The translations under genes were made by a program, and so were the position numbers. From positions 124,001 to 188,000 of the forward strand of contig NZ_JACYHF010000009.1 of NCBI RefSeq assembly GCF_016482685.1: DNA of 64,000 nt, written 5' to 3'. The notes under the pieces are model-generated. The model worked only from the letters and a program-made list of their open reading frames with translations, had not been told where the DNA came from and ran no database searches. Source of the DNA: Streptomyces sp. DSM 110735 (GTDB lineage: Bacteria > Actinomycetota > Actinomycetes > Streptomycetales > Streptomycetaceae). Below, one piece after another: positions 29,621 to 37,573 of this stretch (position 1 is the first letter of the stretch; each line of letters opens with the position of its first letter).

Positions 29621-30913
29621 GTGACCGATCAGCCCTCCTGCGACCGACCCGGCGAGCCCGCCCCCGACCTCTTCACCTGGGAGTTCGCCACCGACCCCTA
29701 CCCCGCCTACGCCTGGCTGCGGGAGCACGCGCCCGTGCACCGGACCAGGCTGCCCAGCGGAGTGGAGGCATGGCTGGTCACGCGGTACGCCGACGCCCGC
29801 CAGGCGCTCGCCGACCCCCGGCTCAGCAAGAACCCCGCGCATCACGACGAGCCCGCGCACGCCAAGGGCAAGACCGGCATCCCCGGCGAGCGCAAGGCGG
29901 ATCTGATGACGCACCTGCTGAACATCGACCCGCCGGACCACACCCGGCTGCGCCGACTGGTCAGCAAGGCGTTCACCCCGCGCCGGGTGGCCGAGTTCGC
30001 GCCCCGGGTGCAGCGGTTGACCGACGACCTGATCGGCGCGTTCGCCGCCAAGGGCTCCGCCGACCTCATCCACGATTTCGCCTTCCCGCTCCCGATCTAC
30101 GCCATCTGCGACCTGCTCGGCGTCCCCGCCGAGGACCAGGACGACTTCCGGGACTGGGCGGGCATGATGATCCGTCACGGCGGCGGACCCCGGGGCGGAG
30201 TGGCGCGGTCGGTGAAGAAGATGCGCGGCTACCTGGCCGAGCTGATCCACCGCAAGCGCGCCGCGCTGCCCGCCGAACCCGCCCCCGGCGAGGACCTGAT
30301 CTCGGGTCTCATCCGCGCCTCGGACCACGGTGAGCACCTCACCGAGAACGAGGCCGCGGCGATGGCGTTCATCCTGCTGTTCGCCGGGTTCGAGACCACC
30401 GTCAACCTCATCGGCAACGGCACCTACGCCCTGCTCACCCACCCGGCCGAGCGCGCCCGGCTCCAGCGCTCGCTGGCGGCGGGCGAGACCGGTCTGCTCC
30501 AGACCGGCGTGGAGGAACTCCTGCGCTACGACGGTCCGGTGGAGCTGGCCACCTGGCGGTTCGCCACCGAGCCGTTCACCCTCGCCGGGCAGGAGATCGC
30601 GGCCGGGGACCCGGTCCTCGTGGTGCTGGCGGCGGCCGACCGCGACCCCGCCCGGTTCGCCGAACCCGATGTGCTGGACCTCGGCCGCGCCGACAACCAG
30701 CACCTCGGGTACGGGCACGGCATCCACTACTGCCTGGGCGCCCCGCTCGCCCGCCTGGAGGGGCAGACCGCGCTGGCCACGCTCTTCACCCGGCTGCCCG
30801 ACCTGCTCCTCGCCGTCGAACCGGCCGAACTGCGCTGGCGGGGCGGGCTCATCATGCGCGGACTGCGCACGCTCCCGGTGGAGTTCACCCCGGTGGACCC
30901 GGCGCACGCGTGA
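29621..30913 (+). CDS. Cytochrome P450, CYP107-like
   Basis: 430 aa. Class I bacterial P450 needing ferredoxin and ferredoxin reductase, neither of which is nearby. I-helix LFAGFETTVNLI (Glu in the acid-Thr pair), K-helix EELLRY (ExxR) and haem loop LGYGHGIHYCLGAPLARLE with Cys371 as ligand. The residue seven before the Cys is Tyr where Phe is usual. Position and sequence suggest the orthologue of S. coelicolor CYP107U1 (SCO3099), which I recall as required for sporulation; this identification is from memory. Substrate not deducible. Confidence 0.9.
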   Translation: MTDQPSCDRPGEPAPDLFTWEFATDPYPAYAWLREHAPVHRTRLPSGVEAWLVTRYADARQALADPRLSKNPAHHDEPAHAKGKTGIPGERKADLMTHLLNIDPPDHTRLRRLVSKAFTPRRVAEFAPRVQRLTDDLIGAFAAKGSADLIHDFAFPLPIYAICDLLGVPAEDQDDFRDWAGMMIRHGGGPRGGVARSVKKMRGYLAELIHRKRAALPAEPAPGEDLISGLIRASDHGEHLTENEAAAMAFILLFAGFETTVNLIGNGTYALLTHPAERARLQRSLAAGETGLLQTGVEELLRYDGPVELATWRFATEPFTLAGQEIAAGDPVLVVLAAADRDPARFAEPDVLDLGRADNQHLGYGHGIHYCLGAPLARLEGQTALATLFTRLPDLLLAVEPAELRWRGGLIMRGLRTLPVEFTPVDPAHA

Positions 30914-30999
30914 GCGGTCCGGCGGCGCGATCCATCAGCCCTACCCACGGAACACGCACCGGCAAACAGGAACATGACGGACACTCAACGATGTGATCT

Positions 31000-31007
31000 T
31001 CACGTGA
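31000..31007. promoter_or_regulatory. TCACGTGA palindrome upstream of rpfC
   Basis: The perfect 8-mer TCACGTGA lies within a GTGATCTTCACGTGATC context (dyad GTGA-N3-TCAC followed by a direct GTGATC). The same 8-mer occurs upstream of ndh at 37482. A TTGTGA...TATACG promoter-like pair follows around 31030-31056. Confidence 0.35.
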
Positions 31008-31119
31008 TCTGTGCGGCATGAACTTGTGACAAGCGATCGTCTGCCTATACGTTCACCCATCAGTGTGGCGCCGAGCACCACTCGCCACGCCGTACTGCTG
31101 TCGTACGAAAGGCCCCCGT

Positions 31120-32148
31120 ATGCTCTCCGGGAACGGTCGTCACCGTCGCCCCCGCCAGGCTCCGGCGCTCCTCGTCGCGGCCGGTGTGACCACCTCCGCC
31201 ATCGCGATCCCGCTCCTCGGCGCCGCCAGCGCCCACGCGGCCGACGGCACCACCTGGGACAGGGTGGCCGAGTGCGAAAGCGGCGGCTCCTGGAGCGCCA
31301 ACACGGGCAACGGCTACTACGGCGGTCTCCAGATCTCGCAGGACGACTGGGACAAGTACGGCGGCGACCAGTACGCGGCCACCGCCGACCAGGCCAGCCG
31401 CTCCCAGCAGATCTCCGTCGCCGAGAAGATCCTCGCCGAGCAGGGCACCACTCACTGGGCGACCTGCGCCCTGACGGCCGGTCTCACCTCCGACTCCGCC
31501 TCGGTGGACGTCGACACGGGCGTCGCGGACACCGCCTCCCCGAGCACCGGCTCCTCCGACGACAAGGGCAGCGCCTCGCCGTCCGCGTCGGATTCCGCCG
31601 GTAAGTCCGGCTCGTCCGACTCGGACAAGTCCTCCGGCTCGCCCTCCGCGTCCGCCTCGTCCGACTCCTCCGCCGACGCCTCGGCCAAGCCGTCGCACGG
31701 CAAGGACAAGGACGCCGACGCCAAGGGCTCCGCCAAGGGCAAGGACGCCAAGTCCGGCGCCAGTGCCTCGAAGGACGACCCGGGCGCCTCCGGCGACTAC
31801 TCCGCCCCGGCCTCCGAGGCGTCGGACGACGCCTGGCGGGACGGCGGCTCCTGGAGCCTCGTCGACACCGGCGCGCTCTCCGGCGGCGGCCGCCACCGCG
31901 GCGGCAGCGCGGACGAAAGCGTGACAAGCGGTCAGAAGGCGGACAACACCGGGCGCCATGCGCTGCCCTCTCCGAGCACATACACCATCCACGAGGGCGA
32001 CACGCTGGAGTCCATCGCCGACTCCCTTGATGTCGAGGGCGGCTGGCAGGCGCTCTACTCCGCGAACAAGAAGACCATCGGCGCCGACCCGGATGAGCTT
32101 GTCCTTGGTCAGACGCTCGAGGTGCCCGGCGGGACGGACGGCAAGTAG
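31120..32148 (+). CDS. rpfC: Resuscitation-promoting factor-like muralytic enzyme with LysM
   Basis: 342 aa, secreted. Signal peptide to about residue 42 (ASAHA). Rpf domain about 43-118: TTWDRVAECESGGSWSANTG, GGLQIS and YAATADQASRSQQISVAEKI, with catalytic Glu in the AECESGG box. A long Ser/Asp/Lys-rich spacer (about 125-255) follows, then a C-terminal LysM (about 287-338; YTIHEGDTLESIADSL). It cleaves peptidoglycan during spore germination. The paralogue rpfA follows directly. The symbol is by analogy with SCO3098 and is the least certain part. Confidence 0.88.
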   Translation: MLSGNGRHRRPRQAPALLVAAGVTTSAIAIPLLGAASAHAADGTTWDRVAECESGGSWSANTGNGYYGGLQISQDDWDKYGGDQYAATADQASRSQQISVAEKILAEQGTTHWATCALTAGLTSDSASVDVDTGVADTASPSTGSSDDKGSASPSASDSAGKSGSSDSDKSSGSPSASASSDSSADASAKPSHGKDKDADAKGSAKGKDAKSGASASKDDPGASGDYSAPASEASDDAWRDGGSWSLVDTGALSGGGRHRGGSADESVTSGQKADNTGRHALPSPSTYTIHEGDTLESIADSLDVEGGWQALYSANKKTIGADPDELVLGQTLEVPGGTDGK

Positions 32149-32303
32149 CCCGATTCGGGACGGGATTGACGTCCCTCTTCTGGCCGTATGTCCCCTTTGG
32201 CGAAAGTGTGGGATGAGTCTCAAGGGCCCTGATCGTCTTTGAAATTCCCCTCTGTCCGTGTCTACGGTCGGTCCGCTCGTCACCACGAGCCCCGATGACC
32301 GGC

Positions 32304-32500
32304 ACGCCGAATCCTGCCAGCGGTCACCCGGGAACAGTCGACGCGTCAAGCGCCGCCGGCAGGAGCGGGGGAACCAAGGTAAGTGCCCGAACCGGTGATT
32401 GACGCCGGGACGGGCTTGGGGTGAAGCCACCCCCTCCACGACGGGGAGGGTGGCCGGGCAACTCAACCGGCCCGAACCCGACAGCTCACCTCGCAGGCGT
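32304..32500 (+). ncRNA. ydaO/yuaA c-di-AMP riboswitch in rpfA leader
   Basis: The conserved blocks of the ydaO motif appear in order: ACGCCGAATCCTGCC at 32304, GGCAGGAGCGGGGGAACCA near 32360, TTGGGGTGAA near 32417, CCGGGCAACTCAACCGG near 32454, and CGAACCCGACAGCTCACC with TCGCAGGCGT closing at 32500. Terminal ACGCC and GGCGT form P1. A c-di-AMP riboswitch in front of rpfA is known in S. coelicolor (from memory). CTCACC (32485-32490) can also pair with GGTGAG (32502-32507) of the ribosome site. Confidence 0.93.
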
Positions 32501-32518
32501 CGGTGAGGGGATCGATCC

Positions 32519-33223
32519 ATGCTGTTTTCCAGCAAGGGCACGCACCGTCGCCCGGCCAAGGCCGTCCGCACCCTCGCGCTCGCCGGTGTCGCCGGCGCCG
32601 CGATCGCCGGTCCGCTGATGGCGGCCGGCAACGCCTCCGCCGCCACCGCCTCCGAGTGGGACACCGTCGCCCAGTGCGAGTCCGGCGGCAACTGGTCCAT
32701 CAACACCGGCAACGGCTACTACGGCGGTCTGCAGTTCTCCGCGGCCACGTGGGGCGCCTACGGCGGCGCGCAGTACGCCGCCACCGCCGACAAGGCCACC
32801 AAGGACCAGCAGATCACCATCGCCGAGAAGGTGCTCGCCGCCCAGGGCAAGGGCGCCTGGCCGGTCTGCGGCACGGGCCTGTCCAGCACGCCGTACAGCT
32901 CCGCCGCCGCGAGCACCCCGTCCACCACGGCGAAGACCACCACGGACACCGCCAAGGCCACGACGGACGCCGCCGCGCGCACCACCGCCCCGGAGACCGC
33001 CTCGCGTTCCGCGCAGCGTCCCGCCGCGACCGTCACCACCCCGACCGGTCAGAAGGTCAAGAAGGGCGACGGCGAGTACAAGGTCGTCAAGGGCGACACG
33101 CTCAGCACCATCGCCACCAAGCACCACGTCAAGGGCGGCTGGAAGAAGCTGTTCGACCTCAACAAGGACATCGTCCAGAAGGCCGACCTCATCTACCCCG
33201 GCCAGATGCTGCACCTGAAGTAG
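32519..33223 (+). CDS. rpfA: Resuscitation-promoting factor RpfA (Rpf + LysM)
   Basis: 234 aa, secreted. Signal peptide to about residue 43 (AGNASAA). Rpf domain about 44-120: SEWDTVAQCESGGNWSINTG, GGLQFSAATW and DKATKDQQITIAEKVLAAQG. Thr/Ala-rich spacer, then C-terminal LysM (YKVVKGDTLSTIATKHH). Muralytic enzyme acting on peptidoglycan in germination and growth. The ATG at 32519 follows GGTGAGGGG, which lies directly beyond the c-di-AMP riboswitch, so control by c-di-AMP is expected. Confidence 0.93.
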   Translation: MLFSSKGTHRRPAKAVRTLALAGVAGAAIAGPLMAAGNASAATASEWDTVAQCESGGNWSINTGNGYYGGLQFSAATWGAYGGAQYAATADKATKDQQITIAEKVLAAQGKGAWPVCGTGLSSTPYSSAAASTPSTTAKTTTDTAKATTDAAARTTAPETASRSAQRPAATVTTPTGQKVKKGDGEYKVVKGDTLSTIATKHHVKGGWKKLFDLNKDIVQKADLIYPGQMLHLK

Positions 33224-33230
33224 CGGCACC

Positions 33231-33253
33231 GGCGCCGCCCGTCGAGCGGCGCC
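33231..33253 (+). terminator. rpfA terminator hairpin
   Basis: GGCGCCGC / GCGGCGCC with a 7-nt loop, 7 nt past the rpfA stop. The remaining spacer to eno (33254-33620) contains a C-rich stretch and the eno promoter, but no gene that I can support. Confidence 0.7.
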
Positions 33254-33542
33254 CCCGCACCCCCCCGCACCCGCTCACCGCACCGCCGCCCCACGCACGG
33301 CCGCGGTGAGCCCCCTCCCCCCACCAGGCCCCGCACCGGCGCGTGTTCCCCCGTACGCGCCGGAGCGGGGCTTCGCGGCGCCCTGGACCGCCCCGGGGGC
33401 CCGTACCCCGGCCGCCGCGACCCGGTCCCGCACCACCCCGCTGGCCAGACCCCCCGGCACCCCTTTGTTCCGGGCGTGAACAATGAGTACGGTCTCCCTG
33501 TCCACGGGACGGTCGGTCGACGGCCGACACCCCGGGGACGGT

Positions 33543-33548
33543 TAGGCT
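33543..33548 (+). promoter_or_regulatory. -10 box TAGGCT of eno
   Basis: TAGGCT gives a leader of about 65 nt to the GTG at 33621. The -35 is weak (TCGACG-like, long spacer). Confidence 0.45.
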
Positions 33549-33620
33549 CTAGTCGCAAGGCAGTGCCGTACGGCACACCGCCCCGCACATCTCAGCGTCA
33601 CATCCAAGAAGGAGATGCTC

Positions 33621-34901
33621 GTGCCGTCCATCGACGTCGTCGTAGCCCGGGAAATCCTGGACTCCCGAGGCAACCCCACGGTCGAGGTCGAGGTCGGCCT
33701 CGACGACGGCAGCACGGGTCGTGCCGCCGTTCCGTCCGGTGCCTCCACCGGTGCCTTCGAGGCCATCGAGCTCCGTGACGGCGACCCCAACCGCTACCAG
33801 GGCAAGGGCGTCGAGAAGGCCGTCCTCGCCGTCATCGAGCAGATCGGCCCGGAGCTGGTCGGCTACGACGCCACCGAGCAGCGCCTGATCGACCAGGCCA
33901 TGTTCGACCTGGACGCCACCGACAACAAGGGCTCGCTCGGCGCCAACGCCATCCTCGGCGTCTCCCTCGCCGTCGCGCACGCCGCCTCCGAGGCCAGCGA
34001 CCTGCCGCTCTTCCGCTACCTGGGCGGACCCAACGCGCACCTGCTCCCGGTGCCGATGATGAACATCCTGAACGGCGGCTCGCACGCCGACTCCAACGTG
34101 GACATCCAGGAGTTCATGATCGCGCCGATCGGCGCGGAGTCCTTCTCCGAGGCCGTCCGCTGGGGCGCCGAGGTCTACCACACCCTCAAGAAGGTCCTGA
34201 AGCGCAAGGGTCTGGCCACCGGTCTCGGCGACGAGGGCGGCTTCGCCCCGAACCTCGGCTCCAACCGCGAGGCTCTCGACCTCATCATCGAGGCCATCCA
34301 GGAGGCCGGTTACGTCCCCGGCGAGCAGGTCGCCCTGGCGCTCGACGTCGCCGCGTCCGAGTTCTACAAGGACGGCAAGTACCTCTTCGAGGGCAAGGAG
34401 CGCTCCGCCGCCGAGATGACGGAGTACTACGAGGAGCTGGTGGCGGCCTACCCGCTGGTCTCCATCGAGGACCCGCTGTTCGAGGACGACTGGGCCGGCT
34501 GGAAGGTCCTCACCGACCGCATCGGCGACAAGGTGCAGATCGTCGGTGACGACCTGTTCGTCACCAACCCCGAGCGCCTGGCCCGTGGCATCGAGGAGGG
34601 CATCGCCAACGCCCTGCTGGTCAAGGTCAACCAGATCGGCTCGCTGACCGAGACCCTGGACGCCGTCGAGATGGCCCAGCGCAACGGCTACAAGTGCATG
34701 ATGTCCCACCGCTCCGGCGAGACCGAGGACGTCACCATCGCCGACCTCGCCGTCGCCACCAACTGCGGCCAGATCAAGACCGGCGCCCCGGCCCGCTCCG
34801 AGCGCGTCGCCAAGTACAACCAGCTCCTGCGCATCGAGGAGATCCTCGACGACGCCGCGGTCTACGCCGGTCGCAGCGCCTTCCCGCGCTTCAAGGGCTG
34901 A
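33621..34901 (+). CDS. eno: Enolase
   Basis: 426 aa. Converts 2-phosphoglycerate to phosphoenolpyruvate. Motifs: AREILDSRGNPTVEVEV, VPSGASTGAFEA, the GDEGGFAP segment with the catalytic acid, metal ligands in SIEDPLFEDDW and VGDDLF, catalytic Lys in LLVKVNQIG, and signature MMSHRSGETED. GTG at 33621 was chosen because AAGGAG (33609-33614) is 6 nt upstream; the in-frame ATG at 33615 touches the ribosome site. Confidence 0.98.
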   Translation: MPSIDVVVAREILDSRGNPTVEVEVGLDDGSTGRAAVPSGASTGAFEAIELRDGDPNRYQGKGVEKAVLAVIEQIGPELVGYDATEQRLIDQAMFDLDATDNKGSLGANAILGVSLAVAHAASEASDLPLFRYLGGPNAHLLPVPMMNILNGGSHADSNVDIQEFMIAPIGAESFSEAVRWGAEVYHTLKKVLKRKGLATGLGDEGGFAPNLGSNREALDLIIEAIQEAGYVPGEQVALALDVAASEFYKDGKYLFEGKERSAAEMTEYYEELVAAYPLVSIEDPLFEDDWAGWKVLTDRIGDKVQIVGDDLFVTNPERLARGIEEGIANALLVKVNQIGSLTETLDAVEMAQRNGYKCMMSHRSGETEDVTIADLAVATNCGQIKTGAPARSERVAKYNQLLRIEEILDDAAVYAGRSAFPRFKG

Positions 34902-34914
34902 CATCACCACAACC

Positions 34915-35013
34915 GCCCGGTCCGCTCAGCGAGGACCGGGCCCGCGCGGGAGTCCGCTCCCGCCAGTCGTCCTACGTCCCCGGACCCGGTCCCGTACCGT
35001 GTCCGGGGACGTA
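34915..35013 (+). terminator. Two consecutive hairpins between eno and divIC
   Basis: First hairpin: GCCCGGTCC / GGACCGGGC (34915-34941). Second: a 13-bp perfect stem TACGTCCCCGGAC with its complement (34973-34985 and 35001-35013) and a 15-nt loop. The first should end eno; the second lies only 23 nt before the divIC ATG. Confidence 0.7.
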
Positions 35014-35036
35014 CGCGTGAAGGGGAGGCGGGGAAG

Positions 35037-35513
35037 ATGGCCACGAGGGACCGGGACCGTTTCTCCACCACGACCAGGCTGCGGCTGCTCGGCGAGCAGA
35101 CCGCCGCCCGCGTCTACCGCTCCCAGACCAAGCGCCAGGCCCGCCGCTCCCGGCTCACCGGGCGCGCCGCCCTGCTCGCCATGGTGCTGTGCTCGCTGAT
35201 CGTCGCGCTCGCCTACCCGATGCGCCAGTACGTCTCCCAGCGCGCCGAGATCGCCGACCTCCAGCGCCGCCAGCAGCAGGCCCGCGCCCGTGTCGAGGAG
35301 CTGCGCGACACCAAGGCGCGCTGGCAGGACGACGCCTACGCCGAACAGCAGATCCGGCGCAGGCTGCACTACGTGCTGCCCGGCGAGACCGGGTACGTGG
35401 TGGTCGACCCCGGCGCGGCGAAGCAGTCCCGCGTCGACAAGGGGGCCGACCGACGGCCCTGGTACGCGAACGTCTGGGACGGCGTCGACAAGGCCGACGC
35501 CTCCGACCAGTGA
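35037..35513 (+). CDS. divIC: Septum formation initiator (DivIC/FtsB family)
   Basis: 158 aa. Basic cytoplasmic N-terminus, one TM at about 44-62 (ALLAMVLCSLIVALAYPM), then an extracytoplasmic coiled coil (AEIADLQRRQQQARARVEEL) and the RRRLHYVLPGETGYVVVDPG end typical of DivIC/FtsB. It helps assemble the FtsL-FtsQ part of the divisome; in Streptomyces this concerns sporulation septa. ATG at 35037 with GAGGCGGGGAAG upstream. Probably in one operon with the DUF501-Ppx gene 45 nt downstream. Confidence 0.92.
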   Translation: MATRDRDRFSTTTRLRLLGEQTAARVYRSQTKRQARRSRLTGRAALLAMVLCSLIVALAYPMRQYVSQRAEIADLQRRQQQARARVEELRDTKARWQDDAYAEQQIRRRLHYVLPGETGYVVVDPGAAKQSRVDKGADRRPWYANVWDGVDKADASDQ

Positions 35514-35558
35514 CCGGCACCCGCCGGTGACCCACAGAAAGCCACTCTGGAAGCAGTC

Positions 35559-37082
35559 ATGGAAACGCCCCCGCCGCCCACTTCGCGCACCGAGCCCACC
35601 GCAGCCGACGTCGAGGCATTCAAGCAGCAGCTCGGCCGTCCGCCGCGCGGACTGCGGGCCATCGCCCACCGGTGCCCCTGCGGACAGCCGGACGTCGTGG
35701 AGACGGCCCCCCGGCTGCCCGACGGCACGCCCTTCCCGACGACGTACTACCTGACGTGCCCGCGCGCCGCCTCGGCGATCGGCACGCTGGAGGCGAACGG
35801 CGTCATGAAGGAGATGACCGAGCGGCTGAAGACCGACCCGGAGCTGGCCGCCGCCTACCGCGCCGCGCACGAGGACTACATCCGGCGCCGCGACGAGATC
35901 GAGGTCCTCGCGGGCTTCCCGAGCGCGGGCGGCATGCCCGACCGGGTCAAGTGCCTGCACGTCCTCGTCGCGCACTCGCTGGCCGCGGGACCGGGCGTGA
36001 ACCCGCTCGGCGACGAGGCGATCGCGATGCTGCCCGAGTGGTGGGCCAAGGGCCCGTGCGTGACGCCGGAGGGCGGGGCGTGCGGGACGGCGGAGGAGAC
36101 GGCGGAGTCCGCCGAGACCGCTTCGCGGTCCGCCGACGGCTTCGCCCGCGTCGCCGCCGTCGACTGCGGCACCAACTCCATCCGGCTGCTCGTCGCCGAC
36201 GTGAACCCCGCCACGGGCGAGCTGCGCGAGCTGGACCGCCGGATGACCATCGTCCGCCTCGGCCAGGGCGTCGACCGCACCGGCCGCCTCGCCCCCGAGG
36301 CGCTGGAGCGGACCTTCGCCGCGTGCCGCGAGTACGCCGGGGTCATCCGCGAACTGGGCGCCGAGAAGGTGCGGTTCGTGGCCACCTCCGCCTCCCGTGA
36401 CGCGGAGAACCGGGACGAGTTCACGCGCGGTGTCGTGGACATCCTCGGCGTCGAGCCCGAGGTCATCTCCGGCGACCAGGAGGCGGAGTTCTCCTTCACC
36501 GGTGCCACCAAGGAGCTGACCGGCGGCGACGGCTTCGCCACGCCCTACCTCGTGGCGGACATCGGCGGCGGCTCCACCGAGTTCGTCGTCGGCGAGGACG
36601 GCGTGCGCGCCGCGCGCTCGGTGGACGTGGGCTGTGTGCGCATGACCGAGCGTCATCTGGTCGAGGACGGCAAGGTCACCGACCCGCCCACCGCCGAGCA
36701 GGTCGCCGCGATGCGGGCGGACATCGAGGCGGCGCTGGACCTCGCCGAGAAGACCGTGCCGCTGCGCGAGGCGCGCACCCTGGTCGGGCTCGCCGGTTCG
36801 GTCACCACCGTCTCCGCGATCGACCAGGAGCTGCCGGAGTACGACTCCGCGCGCATCCACCACTCCCGCATGACGCGCGGCCGGGTCCGCCAGATCACCG
36901 AGTGGCTGCTCTCCTCCACGCACGCCGAGCGCGCCGAGGTCCCCTCGATGCACCCGGGCCGGGTGGACGTGATCGGCGCGGGCGCGCTGGTCCTGCTCGC
37001 TCTCATGGAGCGCGTCGGCGCCGAGGAGGTCGTCGTCAGCGAGCACGACATCCTCGACGGCATCGCCTGGTCCCTGGCGTAG
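35559..37082 (+). CDS. ppx: DUF501 fused to Ppx/GppA exopolyphosphatase
   Basis: 507 aa. Residues 10-165 are DUF501 (LGRPPRGLRAIAHRCPCGQP, FPTTYYLTCPRA, MPDRVKCLHVLVAHSLA, LPEWWAKGPC). A short Ala/Glu linker is followed by Ppx/GppA from about 192: VAAVDCGTNSIRLLVADV, ATSASRDAENRDEF, ISGDQEAEFSF, DIGGGSTEF and LVGLAGSVTTVSA. Ppx degrades polyphosphate or (p)ppGpp. In S. coelicolor I recall these as two adjacent genes; here one uninterrupted frame joins them. An in-frame internal GTG at 36059 could still allow separate Ppx synthesis. Confidence 0.9.
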   Translation: METPPPPTSRTEPTAADVEAFKQQLGRPPRGLRAIAHRCPCGQPDVVETAPRLPDGTPFPTTYYLTCPRAASAIGTLEANGVMKEMTERLKTDPELAAAYRAAHEDYIRRRDEIEVLAGFPSAGGMPDRVKCLHVLVAHSLAAGPGVNPLGDEAIAMLPEWWAKGPCVTPEGGACGTAEETAESAETASRSADGFARVAAVDCGTNSIRLLVADVNPATGELRELDRRMTIVRLGQGVDRTGRLAPEALERTFAACREYAGVIRELGAEKVRFVATSASRDAENRDEFTRGVVDILGVEPEVISGDQEAEFSFTGATKELTGGDGFATPYLVADIGGGSTEFVVGEDGVRAARSVDVGCVRMTERHLVEDGKVTDPPTAEQVAAMRADIEAALDLAEKTVPLREARTLVGLAGSVTTVSAIDQELPEYDSARIHHSRMTRGRVRQITEWLLSSTHAERAEVPSMHPGRVDVIGAGALVLLALMERVGAEEVVVSEHDILDGIAWSLA

Positions 37083-37099
37083 CGCTCGGGCGCGCTAGA

Positions 37100-37128
37100 C
37101 CGTACGGGGCGCCCTTACGGCCGTACGG
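37100..37128 (+). terminator. Hairpin after DUF501-Ppx gene
   Basis: CCGTACGG (37100-37107) recurs at 37121-37128; each copy is self-palindromic and the two can pair across a 13-nt loop. Confidence 0.55.
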
Positions 37129-37235
37129 AGACGGCTCGTTACCGCCCGGTAGTGAGCGGCTGAGCAGGCGGTACGACGGATGAGCAGGGTCGCGGAGTGG
37201 CCGACACGCCGCTTCGCGACCCTCCGCCGGAAACC

Positions 37236-37255
37236 TTCGTGAAGTTCTTCACAAG
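37236..37255. promoter_or_regulatory. Rex-like operator upstream of ndh
   Basis: GTGAA (37239-37243), GTTC, TTCAC (37248-37252), flanked by TTC and AAG. This matches the Rex consensus TGTGAA-N4-TTCACA at nearly every position. Rex senses NADH/NAD+, and an NADH dehydrogenase is a natural target. It lies about 320 bp upstream of the ndh ATG. Confidence 0.65.
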
Positions 37256-37481
37256 GAATTCGGTCCCCGGGGGCAACACAAGGGGTCCCCTTGACCCATT
37301 CAGGGGCTCAACGGCCCTTGAAGGGTGCTCACGAGAGCGTTGCGCGGGTGTTTCGCAGAGGTGTCCGAGGGGCCTCCGGAAGGTGCTCCGCGAGGGTGCC
37401 GAGAACCCGGAGGACCAGCTCACGCGGCCTTGACAACGGGTCAGAACGACCTTGAGTTCCCCGCGCGGAACATGATCTGTG

Positions 37482-37489
37482 TCACGTGA
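37482..37489. promoter_or_regulatory. TCACGTGA palindrome near ndh promoter
   Basis: Perfect 8-mer within CTGTGTCACGTGAGC. The rest of the 490-nt gap before ndh holds the Rex-like site, several TTGAC-type boxes and a GATACT -10-like element directly before the start; no gene. Confidence 0.35.
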
Positions 37490-37573
37490 GCGGCGGAGGA
37501 TAACACAGCCCCTCTCCAACCTTGTGAAGGGGCGCACGAGCCACCCCTCAGGGGCAGGTGGATACTCGATGCC

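Noticed and set aside
29621..30913. P450 as part of a secondary-metabolite cluster
   Set aside because: No biosynthetic neighbours; the surrounding genes are core housekeeping.
33254..33540. Small genes between rpfA and eno
   Set aside because: Open frames there are Arg/Pro/Gly-rich with no ribosome site and no recognisable motif.
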